64,000 bases of DNA, taken from NCBI GenBank assembly GCA_947039395.1, contig CAMQYS010000004.1:38459-102458 (forward strand). The letters run 5' to 3'. This DNA is from an uncultured Deferribacteraceae bacterium. Lineage in GTDB: Bacteria; Chrysiogenota; Deferribacteres; Deferribacterales; Mucispirillaceae. This document shows positions 26,768 to 36,005 of the stretch, one piece after another (positions within the stretch are counted from its first letter, which is position 1; each line of letters begins with the position of its first letter). The translations under genes were made by a program, and so were the position numbers. A model generated the notes under the pieces. It had not been told where the DNA came from and did not search any database. It was given only the letters and a program-made list of their open reading frames with translations.

Positions 26768-27757
26768 CTAGTCAATTATAAGTATCTTATTTTTTACCTC
26801 ATGATACAACTCTTCGAAGAACATTTCTTTCTCTTTCTCATATCTTGGAGCAAAATGAATAAATCTTATAAATTCTGATTGTGATTTATAAAATATATCT
26901 TTAGCAATAGTTATAGTCAAATGATTCTTTTCTGATGCATGGCAAAAATCTATATCCATAAAGACGGACTCTATAATTAAAAGATATGATTTATCAGCAA
27001 GTTTGATAGCTTTTAAAATATTCTCTTCATGTGGTGCAATATCGGTAATATACGTTATATCTTGTTGCTGTTTATCGATACAGATATCTTTTGCCAACTC
27101 TTTAATATTGAAAACTTTTTCTCCATCTACAGTGTTAACCGTGATAGATCCATCTTCATTATTAAGAATTTTGTTCTTAAACTCTTTTAACCATATACCC
27201 TCTTTAAAACCTAACTCCAAAAGTTTATCTTTTTGAATATTAATAATTCTTGGCTCTATAAGACGATAACCTATTGATGGTATTCCATGATCAAAAATTT
27301 CATATTTTATTTTAAATCCATCATCTAAATCTAAATCTGTATCAGAGTATTTTAAATCTTCTCTATTAAACTCATTATTTGCTTTAAAAACAGCTTTCTT
27401 ACTATCGGTATAATTTAGCTCAATAACTTCAATTTCTAATCCATATCCATCAACTAAATTCCAAGTATAACTGTTAAGTTTTCCTTCAACATTTTTAATG
27501 ATATTTTTAGGACCAAAAATACGTATCTTCATATCCGTAATTAAAATAGATCTTAACAGCCGATCAAAACCAGAAAAATGATCCATGTGAGTATGGGAAA
27601 CAAATACACATGATATATCATGAAGTTCATGATTACCTATCTTACCTAATTTACCTAGATCAAACAGCACAGCTTTTTTCATATATACATTACGGATAAA
27701 AAATACTGGATCTGAAAACGAACTATTTAATTGTCTTACATTATAATTAAATTTCAT
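26768..27757 (-). CDS. Metallo-beta-lactamase-fold protein, RNase Z-like
   Basis: 329 residues. CVFVSHTHMDHFSGFDRLLR gives the HXHXDH metal motif, VLFDLG precedes it, and further metal ligands are likely in YITDIAPHEEN and the FIHFAPRYE segment. Phe/Asp-rich insertions between (about residues 130-220) are unlike classic RNase Z. Family members act on RNA 3' ends or other phosphodiesters; activity here is not certain. Its ATG overlaps the stop of the upstream APH/kinase gene (ATGA), so the two are translationally coupled. Confidence 0.75.
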   Translation of the reverse strand: MKFNYNVRQLNSSFSDPVFFIRNVYMKKAVLFDLGKLGKIGNHELHDISCVFVSHTHMDHFSGFDRLLRSILITDMKIRIFGPKNIIKNVEGKLNSYTWNLVDGYGLEIEVIELNYTDSKKAVFKANNEFNREDLKYSDTDLDLDDGFKIKYEIFDHGIPSIGYRLIEPRIINIQKDKLLELGFKEGIWLKEFKNKILNNEDGSITVNTVDGEKVFNIKELAKDICIDKQQQDITYITDIAPHEENILKAIKLADKSYLLIIESVFMDIDFCHASEKNHLTITIAKDIFYKSQSEFIRFIHFAPRYEKEKEMFFEELYHEVKNKILIID

Positions 27758-29325
27758 TTTTTAGTAATCATTGCAGAAAAAATCTTCTTGCTATTTTCAT
27801 TCATCTTACCTGTTGTATCAATGAGCATATCCTCTTTAGGAAAATTCGCACTCTTTTTCTGCTCCTCATATATTTGAGGACGTCCATCTGTTACGGTTGT
27901 TCTATTAAGTCTTGATTTAAGCCTTATAGATATAACCTCTTCAGATGTAGTAAACTTTATATTAAAGAGACTGCTTTTTATATTTGATTTAACAATATCA
28001 TAATATTTACTATCAGTGAAAGATGCATCAATAATTGATGATCTTCCGATAGATAAACTATCGTTAACCATTTTAGATATCTCTTCATAAAGTTTATATG
28101 ATACCTCTTTAGAGTATATATCTGCATCAAAATCGACATAAACTTTATCAGTTAAGTTAACATTACTAATCGTCTTTCGTACAATATCAGAACTAATTTT
28201 ATTAACTGGAAAAGTATCAGAAAATAAAGTTGCATTCTTAGATTTACCCGTTGCCATTAAACCAAAAAATAATAGAGTAGTAGGTTTATTTGCAATCATA
28301 ATATAGTATGCAGAAAGATCAATTAATCTTTTAAGCTCAATCACTTTACCTTTATATGTAGTCGATAAAGGATCTAACGAGTCAAGAGTAAATGCAGCAA
28401 CTTTAGCCCTAACATACGCAAGATAAGACTTATAATAATTCAACAATAATAATGAATTAGGATCATTTAGTTCACCTAGAAAACCCTTACTAAACGCATC
28501 TGATGTTGGAATGTTTTTTGATAGATCAAGTTCCATAGATAAAAAAGCTAACTCCGATACAATATCATTAAATCTAAATCTTTTATTAAACTCTATACAA
28601 TCAATTAATCCTATCGTTCCATCGTCATTAAAATATATATGATCAAGTCGTAAATCTCCATGACCGTTTTTTACAAATCCATTAATATAGCGATCATTAA
28701 ATAACTCTTTATGATTATCTAAGAATAACCTACTCTCTTTTTTAATAAAATTATAACTATCTGTATCAATTAAAGAACCTACATACTTCTCTGTTTGTTC
28801 AAAATTTTCTCTAGCATTATAAGCTACTGTATCAAAATTTGATATAAACCCTTCAACTGTTTCAAAAGGAGCAGTTTCAAGATTTTTAAGTAATTTAGCA
28901 ACCTCACTACCAACTTTTTCAATCTCATTAAGCGTTAGACTTTTACTATCTAGCTTAGACATAAGAAAAGAATCTTCTTTAATTCTTCTCATCTTTAATA
29001 CGTACTCAACAGGAGCAAGTGAAGAAGTGTATGGTTCAAGCATAAAAACTTTATGTTCTTTTTCAACTAACTTTAATACTCCGATATACACATCTTTAGA
29101 AAATCTATCGTTTAGCTCTTGCTCTAAGATCGTATACAATCTTCTGCTTTTCAATGTTTTGTAATTTAAAAAACCGAAATCAACATCTTTCTTTACCTTG
29201 TATACATATTCATCAGTGAGTATTGCATAAGAGATATGAGTCTCTTTTATCTCTTGAATATTAGGTATTATACCTCTCAATATCTCTACTTCACTAGAGT
29301 ATTTTACTTCATTATTATCAGACAT
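27754..29325 (-). CDS. Bifunctional APH-like / P-loop kinase protein
   Basis: 523 residues. The N-terminal 330 residues are an aminoglycoside-phosphotransferase-like fold with the catalytic loop VKNGHGDLRLDHIYF and the metal-binding Asp in IGLIDCIEFNKRFR. The C-terminal 170 residues are an AAA_33/zeta-like P-loop kinase with Walker A FFGLMATGKSKNAT. The same fusion is common in proteobacteria and is of unknown substrate; it is not by itself evidence of drug resistance. It ends in TGA within ATGA, coupling it to the MBL-fold gene. Start ATG has AAGGA. Confidence 0.82.
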   Translation of the reverse strand: MSDNNEVKYSSEVEILRGIIPNIQEIKETHISYAILTDEYVYKVKKDVDFGFLNYKTLKSRRLYTILEQELNDRFSKDVYIGVLKLVEKEHKVFMLEPYTSSLAPVEYVLKMRRIKEDSFLMSKLDSKSLTLNEIEKVGSEVAKLLKNLETAPFETVEGFISNFDTVAYNARENFEQTEKYVGSLIDTDSYNFIKKESRLFLDNHKELFNDRYINGFVKNGHGDLRLDHIYFNDDGTIGLIDCIEFNKRFRFNDIVSELAFLSMELDLSKNIPTSDAFSKGFLGELNDPNSLLLLNYYKSYLAYVRAKVAAFTLDSLDPLSTTYKGKVIELKRLIDLSAYYIMIANKPTTLLFFGLMATGKSKNATLFSDTFPVNKISSDIVRKTISNVNLTDKVYVDFDADIYSKEVSYKLYEEISKMVNDSLSIGRSSIIDASFTDSKYYDIVKSNIKSSLFNIKFTTSEEVISIRLKSRLNRTTVTDGRPQIYEEQKKSANFPKEDMLIDTTGKMNENSKKIFSAMITKK

Positions 29326-29347
29326 ATATTTCCTTCAAACTATATAG

Positions 29348-30178
29348 TTATTTTCTAAAACTTTTAAGTAACCTAACCTCTTCAAGATAAGTTTGTTTAT
29401 CTTTTACAGGTGTTTCAAGTATGCCTAAAGTATCTTTAAATCTTTTATCATTCACTAATCTCTCAAACGTCTCAATACCTATAAAACCTTTACCTAAAAA
29501 CTCATGCCTATCAAGTTTAGTTCCAAGCTCTTTCTTGGCATCATTTAGATGAAAAACTTTTAACTTATCGCCAAAATATGAGTGTAGTTTATCTGCAAAT
29601 TTATCATACTCATTTTTTATATCATAACCGTAAACATATGCATGACATGTGTCTATACATACACCTATTTTATCTTTATGTTTTGCTTTATCAATAATAC
29701 GAACAAGATGTTCTAATTCGCCACCAGTAAGATTTCCAGCACCAGCAGTATTCTCAAGAAGCATCATAGTTTTGATGTCGTTATTATCATACACATTATC
29801 AATACCTTGAGCGATCATACCTAATGCAGTATCTAATTCTCCAGTACCTTTAGAACCTGGATGCATAACATAGTAAGGTATCTCTAACTTATTACATTTC
29901 AACATCTCTTCTTGTAAAGATATATCAGATTTAGCTCTTACTTCTAAATCAAGTGATGCTAAATTTATAAGATATGATGAATGTGTTACAATCGCATTCT
30001 TACCAAACTCAGATGATTTACTTAAAAAACTTTCAACCTCTTCATCGGTTAACTCTTTACCACTCCATCTTGTTGGAGATTTAACAAACAACTGAATAGA
30101 CTCACACTCATCAGCATTAGCCCCTTTAAAAACATTGTCGACACCGCCTGATGCCGATTGATGTGCTCCTATTAACAA
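29348..30178 (-). CDS. nfo: Endonuclease IV (AP endonuclease), TTG start
   Basis: 276 residues. LIGAHQSASGGVDNVFKGA opens the family; zinc ligands fall in THSSYLINLAS, YVMHPGSKG, MLLENTAGAGN, GVCIDTCHAYVYGYD, FHLNDAKKELGTKLDRHEFLGKG and GILETP. It cuts DNA 5' to abasic sites in base-excision repair. The start is TTG with GAGG seven bases upstream. It may act with the uracil-DNA glycosylase at 33.2-34.1 kb. It lies 22 bases upstream of the APH/kinase gene. Confidence 0.95.
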   Translation of the reverse strand: MLIGAHQSASGGVDNVFKGANADECESIQLFVKSPTRWSGKELTDEEVESFLSKSSEFGKNAIVTHSSYLINLASLDLEVRAKSDISLQEEMLKCNKLEIPYYVMHPGSKGTGELDTALGMIAQGIDNVYDNNDIKTMMLLENTAGAGNLTGGELEHLVRIIDKAKHKDKIGVCIDTCHAYVYGYDIKNEYDKFADKLHSYFGDKLKVFHLNDAKKELGTKLDRHEFLGKGFIGIETFERLVNDKRFKDTLGILETPVKDKQTYLEEVRLLKSFRK

Positions 30179-30237
30179 ATCTATACCTCATTTTTATTTA
30201 TCTATATACTTCTATAATACCTTAAGTTAACATAACA

Positions 30238-30900
30238 TTAATCTAAAGTCGGTTTATATTTTATACCTAATAAAATATAGTAATCATTAGTAACTGGATC
30301 TAACCACTCTTCTAATTGTTCTACATTCTCTAACCTACTGTTACTTTTATGTCGTGACTTCACATTCATATCATATTTTATTTCATTACCTTCTGAATGT
30401 ACAGAGGATCTTTCAATTTGATTATCAATTTCTACAGAAATGATTTTAGATAGTTCCGCAGCAGCCTCTATACGTGCCATGCGTTTCTGATAAGATAACC
30501 CTCTCTCATAGTTATATTTTGAACTGCCTACTGCCGTTGCAAAATATCCAGCTATATTTGGATTTAGAAACCAATCAGGATATGATGATATTTCAGTTGT
30601 TGTTTCTCTAAGTGGAGAGTTAATAATATTTTTCTCTCCATCATCAATATTAATATCATTACTTTTTTGCACATAATTATCTTGATTAATATTTTCATCA
30701 ATCGTTGAAGATAGATGTCTTACATCTCCACTTGCAATAATAAATACATTTTTATATCTATTTGTATCAGCAGAAAGAGATAAAAGAGGATCTAAAGTTC
30801 TATCAATGTTATCAATACCTTCAATAGCTAGAACACTATTAGAGTAACTTAATATAAAATTAAAAACTATTGTAAAAAATATTAAAACTCTAATGTTCAA
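30238..30900 (-). CDS. LPP20-like envelope protein, TTG start
   Basis: 220 residues from TTG at 30900 with AGG six bases upstream. A signal peptide is visible (NIRVLIFFTIVFNFILSYSNSVLA). After an acidic low-complexity stretch, YPDWFLNPNIAGYFATAVGSSKYNYERGLSYQKRMARIEAAAELSKIISVEIDNQI matches the LPP20 fold (PDW---P----AVG-----A---A---A--EL). No lipobox Cys, so periplasmic. LPP20-like proteins include Helicobacter Lpp20 and flagellar FlgP. Last gene of the envelope cluster at 30.2-33.1 kb. Confidence 0.75.
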   Translation of the reverse strand: MNIRVLIFFTIVFNFILSYSNSVLAIEGIDNIDRTLDPLLSLSADTNRYKNVFIIASGDVRHLSSTIDENINQDNYVQKSNDINIDDGEKNIINSPLRETTTEISSYPDWFLNPNIAGYFATAVGSSKYNYERGLSYQKRMARIEAAAELSKIISVEIDNQIERSSVHSEGNEIKYDMNVKSRHKSNSRLENVEQLEEWLDPVTNDYYILLGIKYKPTLD

Positions 30901-30998
30901 ATTTCACCTAAAAATTAATTATTAAAAATAATGATTAAAATAATAAATACATTATAATGATTTACTAATATAAAATAAAACAAGATAATAACAACAGA

Positions 30999-31256
30999 TT
31001 ATAGATCTGGAACTTCACCAGTTTCTCGTATATTTTCCATTTCAGTATCAAGCTCATAAAAGTTTTTAGATGCTGAATTTAATTGACGTTGAACATCAAC
31101 TCTATGTTTATCTTCTATAGTAAATTTCATGCAACCCGTTACAAGAAATAAAAGTAAAAATAATATAGAAAAATTATAACAATATTTAGTAAATTTAGTA
31201 CAACCAACTACAAAAACTGAAAACAAAGTTGATACAATAAGGTTAAAACATCTCAT
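30999..31256 (-). CDS. Small lipoprotein with two consecutive lipobox-like signal segments
   Basis: 85 residues from the ATG at 31256, which has GGGGGAG five bases upstream. The first signal-like segment (MRCFNLIVSTLFSVFVVGC) is followed by TKFTKYCYNF and then a second one (SILFLLLFLVTGC) with MKFT after it. GCTKFT and GCMKFT look like copies, so the leader may have been duplicated. The remaining 40 residues are hydrophilic (KHRVDVQRQLNSASKNFYELDTEMENI). Function unknown. It sits within the LPP20/FlgT-like cluster. Confidence 0.6.
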   Translation of the reverse strand: MRCFNLIVSTLFSVFVVGCTKFTKYCYNFSILFLLLFLVTGCMKFTIEDKHRVDVQRQLNSASKNFYELDTEMENIRETGEVPDL

Positions 31257-31358
31257 TAATTCTCCCCCATTTAAGTAAGTATAAGAACAAATGTAATATA
31301 AATAACATTGTATTTAACAAGCTACTTATATTACATAGTTATTACTAGACAATAATTA

Positions 31359-31976
31359 TTATTCAAAAGTTACTGTATTTGTAAACTCTTTCTCAATAGC
31401 AGCATCTAATTCATCTTGAGCTTGTTTTTCAAGAAACTGTTGCCATAAAGCAACATCATTTCTAATAGATGAAATAGACTCCTCTTTAACTGCCTGTTTA
31501 ACAAGAGATTCGTCTAAAGCAACAAGTACATACAGCTCAGCACACTGTGATACCCATGAACCGATCTGTTTAGAACCAGATATAGTTTGTGATGATAACT
31601 GTTTTGAAACGTTAACTGTTACTCTATCAATACTTTGATCATCACCTAATCCTGTTGTCTGATTAAACGTTTTGAACATATTATTTACTTTAACAGATAG
31701 AGTTCTTGACATCTCATCTCTTGCAGCAGCAGTTGCTTCAATTCTTGCATATTGTAAACCTGATTTACCGATTACAGCAACGCCAACAGCAGATAAATTT
31801 TCACCCTCTCCACTTGCAATAACCCAATCTGGAGCACCATTAAAACAAACTGCTCCACCAACTCCAGCACCACTAGTACCACCTATATCAGGAGGTGTAA
31901 CAGCTACCTCTTTCGATGAACAACCTAAAAACACCATACTAAATAAAACGACTACGGTAACTGATAATTTCAACAT
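31359..31976 (-). CDS. LPP20-family lipoprotein
   Basis: 205 residues. Lipoprotein signal MLKLSVTVVVLFSMVFLGC with lipobox FLGC. The mature part has FNGAPDWVIASGEGENLSAVGVAVIGKSGLQYARIEATAAARDEMSRTLSVKVNNMF, the LPP20 pattern, then QTISGSKQIGSWVSQCAELYVLVALDESLVKQAV. It is probably an outer-membrane lipoprotein; family members support flagella or motility in epsilonproteobacteria and vibrios (FlgP). It lies between the FlgT-like gene and the small lipoprotein on the same strand. Start ATG has GAGGGA. Confidence 0.85.
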   Translation of the reverse strand: MLKLSVTVVVLFSMVFLGCSSKEVAVTPPDIGGTSGAGVGGAVCFNGAPDWVIASGEGENLSAVGVAVIGKSGLQYARIEATAAARDEMSRTLSVKVNNMFKTFNQTTGLGDDQSIDRVTVNVSKQLSSQTISGSKQIGSWVSQCAELYVLVALDESLVKQAVKEESISSIRNDVALWQQFLEKQAQDELDAAIEKEFTNTVTFE

Positions 31977-32052
31977 GATAATCCCTCTTAATTTAAATTA
32001 CGATTAATACTTCTAGACTTAATATATAGGAAATATTTTATATGTAAAACAC

Positions 32053-33141
32053 TTAATTTCTACGTATAACAATTTCATTCTTACCTATTTTTTCAAGAGT
32101 ATACTTGCCAGCACCCGTTAAAAATGATGCTAGATAATAAGTCTTCTCTGGATAATTAACTATTAAAGTATCTACCCCTTCTTTTACTACATCTAAAACA
32201 AATGGTATTGACTCAATATCTGTAAGTAGATCATAAAAATATCTAATATTTCTAGGTCCAGAAAGAACTACAACCACCTTTCTACGATTATTCTTCAACA
32301 CCTCATCTGTTACATCTGATACAAGTTTATGTGATGTTGTTGATGACATATTTTTATATAAATTTGCAACCGCAGCATCTAAATTTGAACCATGTCCATT
32401 ATCGTTATAAGTACCTGATGCCAACATTACTCTTCTAGTACCTTTCTTACCAATAATACGCCAATCAAGAGAACCATCAACTATAGTAAAAGGCATCTCT
32501 GTATAACCAACATTTTTTGAACGTTCTCTAATGCTTATCTTTCCAACAAGAATATTAGTTGTAAAATATTTAGCAGTTAAAAAATTTAATTTTTCATAAT
32601 TATCCGTACTAATTGCACTATTAATCTCTTTAATAATATCAGGATTTAACTCTTTTGATATATCTCTTACTTCAAAACCTTCTTTCGTAAGTTCTGTAAC
32701 AATTTTTTCAGAGAAAGGAGTGATATAACTATATTTTTTATTAGCAACTATAGATGGTATTACAACAGCTATAGAGGTACTTTTTGATAACGACTCTACT
32801 TCACGTCTAGCATCTAACTTATCTATCTCAACTAAAAGCTTTACAGTATATCTATCTCCACTTCTTCCCTCTGATAATATTTTAACTTTTTTAAATTTAG
32901 CTTCATACTCAATTTTAACAGCTTCATCGGCTAGTTGAGAGTTGGTGATTAATGTATCAGCTTTAATACTCATATCTGCAATGGACTCTAACGCACTCCA
33001 TTTTGCTCTAGATATTGCAATAGCTTTTGCTGATGGAATATCTCCATTATAAATCATAGCCTCACCCTCTGATTCTACAAAATCAGCATAGAGGTGTATA
33101 GAAAAAACAAACAAAAATGTTAACACTAAGAAAAACTTCAT
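32053..33141 (-). CDS. FlgT-like periplasmic protein
   Basis: 362 residues. Signal peptide MKFFLVLTFLFVFSIHLYA is followed by DFVESEGEAMIYNGDIPSAKAIAISRAKWSALESIADMSI, the pattern of the FlgT N-terminal domain (EG-A------A---A---A------). Later parts resemble LPP20/CsgG-like outer-membrane stress or flagellar accessory proteins, with SIAVVIPSIVANKKY and FTTNILVGKISI. FlgT forms the H-ring around Vibrio flagella. Here it heads a cluster of LPP20-like genes. Whether it serves a flagellum is not shown. Start has AAAGGAAGG. Confidence 0.7.
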   Translation of the reverse strand: MKFFLVLTFLFVFSIHLYADFVESEGEAMIYNGDIPSAKAIAISRAKWSALESIADMSIKADTLITNSQLADEAVKIEYEAKFKKVKILSEGRSGDRYTVKLLVEIDKLDARREVESLSKSTSIAVVIPSIVANKKYSYITPFSEKIVTELTKEGFEVRDISKELNPDIIKEINSAISTDNYEKLNFLTAKYFTTNILVGKISIRERSKNVGYTEMPFTIVDGSLDWRIIGKKGTRRVMLASGTYNDNGHGSNLDAAVANLYKNMSSTTSHKLVSDVTDEVLKNNRRKVVVVLSGPRNIRYFYDLLTDIESIPFVLDVVKEGVDTLIVNYPEKTYYLASFLTGAGKYTLEKIGKNEIVIRRN

Positions 33142-33206
33142 AACACCTTCCTTTTATTTATATTAAGCATAACTATATTAATATAAATACATTTAGATTA
33201 ATAATA

Positions 33207-34118
33207 CTATTTTACAGGTAAGCCCATCTCTTTCATAACCAGTTGTAAATCTTGCCATACATACACCTTCTTGTTAGGAGAACGAAGAAGATACGCTGGA
33301 TGAAATGTAGGCATAACTTGATACTTTTTATCTACACCATTTAAAGTTAAACTCTGCCATCTACCACGCAATGAAGATATCCCCTCATTAGTATTAAGAA
33401 GATATTTTGTAGCGATTGATCCGAGTGTGATAATATAATCTGGATTAATTGTTGCAATCTGTTTATGAAGATATGGGATACAATATGCTGTTTCATCTTC
33501 AAACGGATTTCGGTTATTAGGAGGTCTACACTTTACAATATTTGCAATGTACACATCTTCTTTTTTAATACCCATCGCTATAATCATTTTAGTTAACAGT
33601 TGTCCTGCCCTACCTATAAACGGTAATCCAGCTTTATCCTCATCTGCACCTGGACCTTCACCAATAAAAAGTAGCTTCGCAAAAATATTACCATCACCAA
33701 AAACTATATTCGTACGAGATGTTGAAAGCCTACATTTTGAACAGTTTTCAATCTCTTTCCTTAATGCTTCTAAAACCTGTAACGGTGGAACTCCTATTGA
33801 TTTATTAACCATATCATTGGTCGATGCAACGACTGTTTTTTCAACAGTGTTACTACTATGTTTAATCGTACCGATAGAGGTATCTAACGATTTATTATCC
33901 GTATTGATAGTATTGTCGATAACCTCAATAGAACTATCTACCGATTTTTCTATCGTATTAATTGATTTGTTGTTTTGTGAAACGGTTTCAACACCTAAAG
34001 ATTTCGTAAATTGTTTAGATATATCATCTATATCCTTCAACTCATAATCTTTAGATTTGATTATATCAGATATTCCATAGATATCTGTCAGAAAATTATT
34101 TTTGAAAAGCTTACTCAT
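33207..34118 (-). CDS. Family 4 uracil-DNA glycosylase with long N-terminal extension
   Basis: 303 residues. The C-terminal 190 residues are a family 4/5-type UDG: CRLSTSRTNIVFGDGNIFAKLLFIGEGPGADEDKAGLPFIGRAGQLLTKMI, IANIVKCRPPNNRNP and HPAYLLRSP. The cysteines in CSKC, VKCRPP and AYC fit the [4Fe-4S] cluster of this family. About 115 residues precede, rich in Ser/Thr/Ile/Asp with repeated motifs (NTIEKSVDSSIEVIDNTINTDNKSLD), of unknown role. It removes uracil from DNA, feeding abasic sites to endonuclease IV encoded nearby. Confidence 0.9.
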   Translation of the reverse strand: MSKLFKNNFLTDIYGISDIIKSKDYELKDIDDISKQFTKSLGVETVSQNNKSINTIEKSVDSSIEVIDNTINTDNKSLDTSIGTIKHSSNTVEKTVVASTNDMVNKSIGVPPLQVLEALRKEIENCSKCRLSTSRTNIVFGDGNIFAKLLFIGEGPGADEDKAGLPFIGRAGQLLTKMIIAMGIKKEDVYIANIVKCRPPNNRNPFEDETAYCIPYLHKQIATINPDYIITLGSIATKYLLNTNEGISSLRGRWQSLTLNGVDKKYQVMPTFHPAYLLRSPNKKVYVWQDLQLVMKEMGLPVK

Positions 34119-34234
34119 ATTCTATAAACCTTATTATATATGTAGAAATCCATTATATATCATATATCATAAAATACTAGTAAAAATTTAAATTATGGTT
34201 TATTATTCACTAACTCTAATAAAGTGAGATTACT

Positions 34235-34858
34235 ATGAAACATTCTACAATAATTCCTCTTATATTTTTTATATCAATTATATCTGTAGTGAACCTATTT
34301 TCAATGGAAAAGGTTGTCATTAAAAACGTTCATGATGGTGATACAATTACGATTAAATATCTTGATGGAGAGAAAAAAGGTAGAGTTGAACAGGTACATT
34401 TATTTGGTATAGATGCACCAGAATTAGATCAAGCATACGGTTTTAATGCTAAACAACATCTTATATCTAATTTAAGGTCTATAGATATTAAATTTAAAAT
34501 GAGAAGTAAAAATTTAGACTCTCAACCTGAAGGGGTTTTATACGTTGATGGCGTAAATATAAATGATAAAATGGTAGAAAACGGATACGCTTGGCAAAAC
34601 AAAAGATACTCTACCAACTCTGAACTAAATGATATGTATCTTAAAGCAAGAGATAAAAAAATCGGACTATGGAACGATAAACAAGAACCTATACCACCAT
34701 GGGTATTTAGAAGCTATGAAGGTAAAAGTAAACACCCTGCAATAAATACTTATATACCCTATTTGATAATATGTAAAGATGATATAACAAGTAAGCTAAC
34801 CTATTACTCTATTGATAAAGTAAGCTGTCCAAAAGGCACTAAAGCACTTATTAGATAG
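34235..34858 (+). CDS. Secreted thermonuclease (staphylococcal nuclease homologue)
   Basis: 207 residues. Signal-like N-terminus PLIFFISIISVVNLFSM, then the SNase domain: VIKNVHDGDTITIKYLDG, VHLFGIDAPELDQAYGFNAKQHL, FKMRSKNLDSQPEGVLYVDGVNINDKMVENGYAW. The calcium-binding Asp residues and catalytic Glu/Arg region look kept, although the usual first Arg after H--GIDAPE is not obvious. The C-terminal 50 residues are extra. It probably degrades extracellular or periplasmic DNA/RNA. Divergent from the UDG gene. Confidence 0.85.
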   Translation: MKHSTIIPLIFFISIISVVNLFSMEKVVIKNVHDGDTITIKYLDGEKKGRVEQVHLFGIDAPELDQAYGFNAKQHLISNLRSIDIKFKMRSKNLDSQPEGVLYVDGVNINDKMVENGYAWQNKRYSTNSELNDMYLKARDKKIGLWNDKQEPIPPWVFRSYEGKSKHPAINTYIPYLIICKDDITSKLTYYSIDKVSCPKGTKALIR

Positions 34859-35285
34859 TAGGTTGAATTAAATGATTAAAGTTGTGAGAAACTTCATTAC
34901 TATTACAACTATTAACTCATAACAATTACGCTTGTGATCTTGCAACCATAAGATAAAACAATATTTATTGCCATATTTTATCAATAAATTATGAAACAAA
35001 AACAAGTACCTTTTAATTACATAATACATATATATATCAAGAATTTAACACCATATATTTAAATCAGATAAAACTAGAAAACAGAATCTATTATATTATT
35101 TTTAGGTGTAAAAAACCATGAAACATTATCGGGTATTGATTAATTAATCTGATTGTTTTCTTAGTGCTATTAGAACCTCTCTAACGGAAACTAATTAAAG
35201 AGTATTCTCTCTAATTAATCTGGTTGTTTTCTTAGTGCTATTAAAACTTCTCTAACGTAAACTAATTAAAGAGTATTCTCTCTAA
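34859..35285. other. Intergenic stretch holding copies of the SDR 3' end
   Basis: Between the nuclease (+) and SDR (-) genes. The right part contains two extra copies of the SDR gene's end (35141-35282). The left part shows nothing recognised. Confidence 0.7.
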
Positions 35286-35353
35286 TTAATCTGGTTGTTT
35301 TGTTGGAGCTATTAAAACTTCTCTAACACAAACTGATTGTGGTAGATGATAAA
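35141..35353 (-). repeat. Three tandem 71-base copies of the SDR gene 3' end
   Basis: Copies start at 35141, 35212 and 35283. The third is the real end of the SDR gene (VREVLIAPTKQPD, stop). The other two, beyond the stop, still encode VREVLIALRKQPD or VREVLIALRKQSD with a stop in the same relative place. The coding match shows they are duplications of the gene end. Copies one and two share the LRKQ variant. Confidence 0.92.
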
Positions 35354-36005
35354 TATAATCTACTGCACTTGCGATATTTTCTGATGTTAACGGTTCTCCC
35401 ATACTATCTTTCCACTCTTTATAACCATCAACGATACCTTTATCCGTTGTATGTGATAGTAGCTCTGTTTCAACAACTCCTGGAGCTATAATTGAAACTC
35501 TAACATTCGATGCTGCAACCTCTTTTCTGATCGCATCACTTATTGAATGTACTGCAAATTTTGTTCCACAATAAATCGCATGATCTGAAAAAGTTTTACG
35601 TCCTGCAACAGAACTAATATTGATAATAGTTCCACAGTTACGTTTAACCATCTTATTTAAAACTAAATGAATACCGTTAAGCAAACCTTTAATATTTACA
35701 TCTATCATCTGATTCCACTCAGAAATATCTTGAGTTGTAGAGTCACCTAATAGCATCACTCCTGCATTGTTCACTAAGCAATCTACATCTCCGAATTTTT
35801 CTTCAGCCTCTGTGATCGCTTGTTGAAATGTTTTTGTATCTAAAATATCTACCTTGCGACAGATTGTGTTCGGAAGATTTAAAGCTTCCATTCTTTCAAC
35901 ACGACGAGCAAGAAGAAGTAACGGATGCCCCATAGATGATAGTAATTTCGCAGTAGCCTCTCCTATACCTGAACTTGCACCTGTGATTACAACTAACTTT
36001 TTCAT
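35286..36005 (-). CDS. Short-chain dehydrogenase/reductase, YdfG-like
   Basis: 239 residues. Cofactor motif VITGASSGIGEATAKLL, NNAGVMLLG, catalytic Ser-Tyr-Lys in INISSVAGRK and YCGTKFAVHSISDAIRKE, and the PG motif IIAPGVVETEL. The ending DYIYHLPQSVCVREVLIAPTKQ is common to YdfG-type serine/3-hydroxy acid dehydrogenases. Cytoplasmic, NADP-linked by family. The gene's last 70 bases are tandemly copied downstream. Start ATG has AAAAGGAG. Confidence 0.88.
   Translation of the reverse strand: MKKLVVITGASSGIGEATAKLLSSMGHPLLLLARRVERMEALNLPNTICRKVDILDTKTFQQAITEAEEKFGDVDCLVNNAGVMLLGDSTTQDISEWNQMIDVNIKGLLNGIHLVLNKMVKRNCGTIINISSVAGRKTFSDHAIYCGTKFAVHSISDAIRKEVAASNVRVSIIAPGVVETELLSHTTDKGIVDGYKEWKDSMGEPLTSENIASAVDYIYHLPQSVCVREVLIAPTKQPD

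Noticed and set aside
27754..29325. Aminoglycoside resistance gene
   Set aside because: The APH-like domain is fused to a P-loop kinase in a form common as a housekeeping protein of unknown substrate; nothing shows drug specificity.
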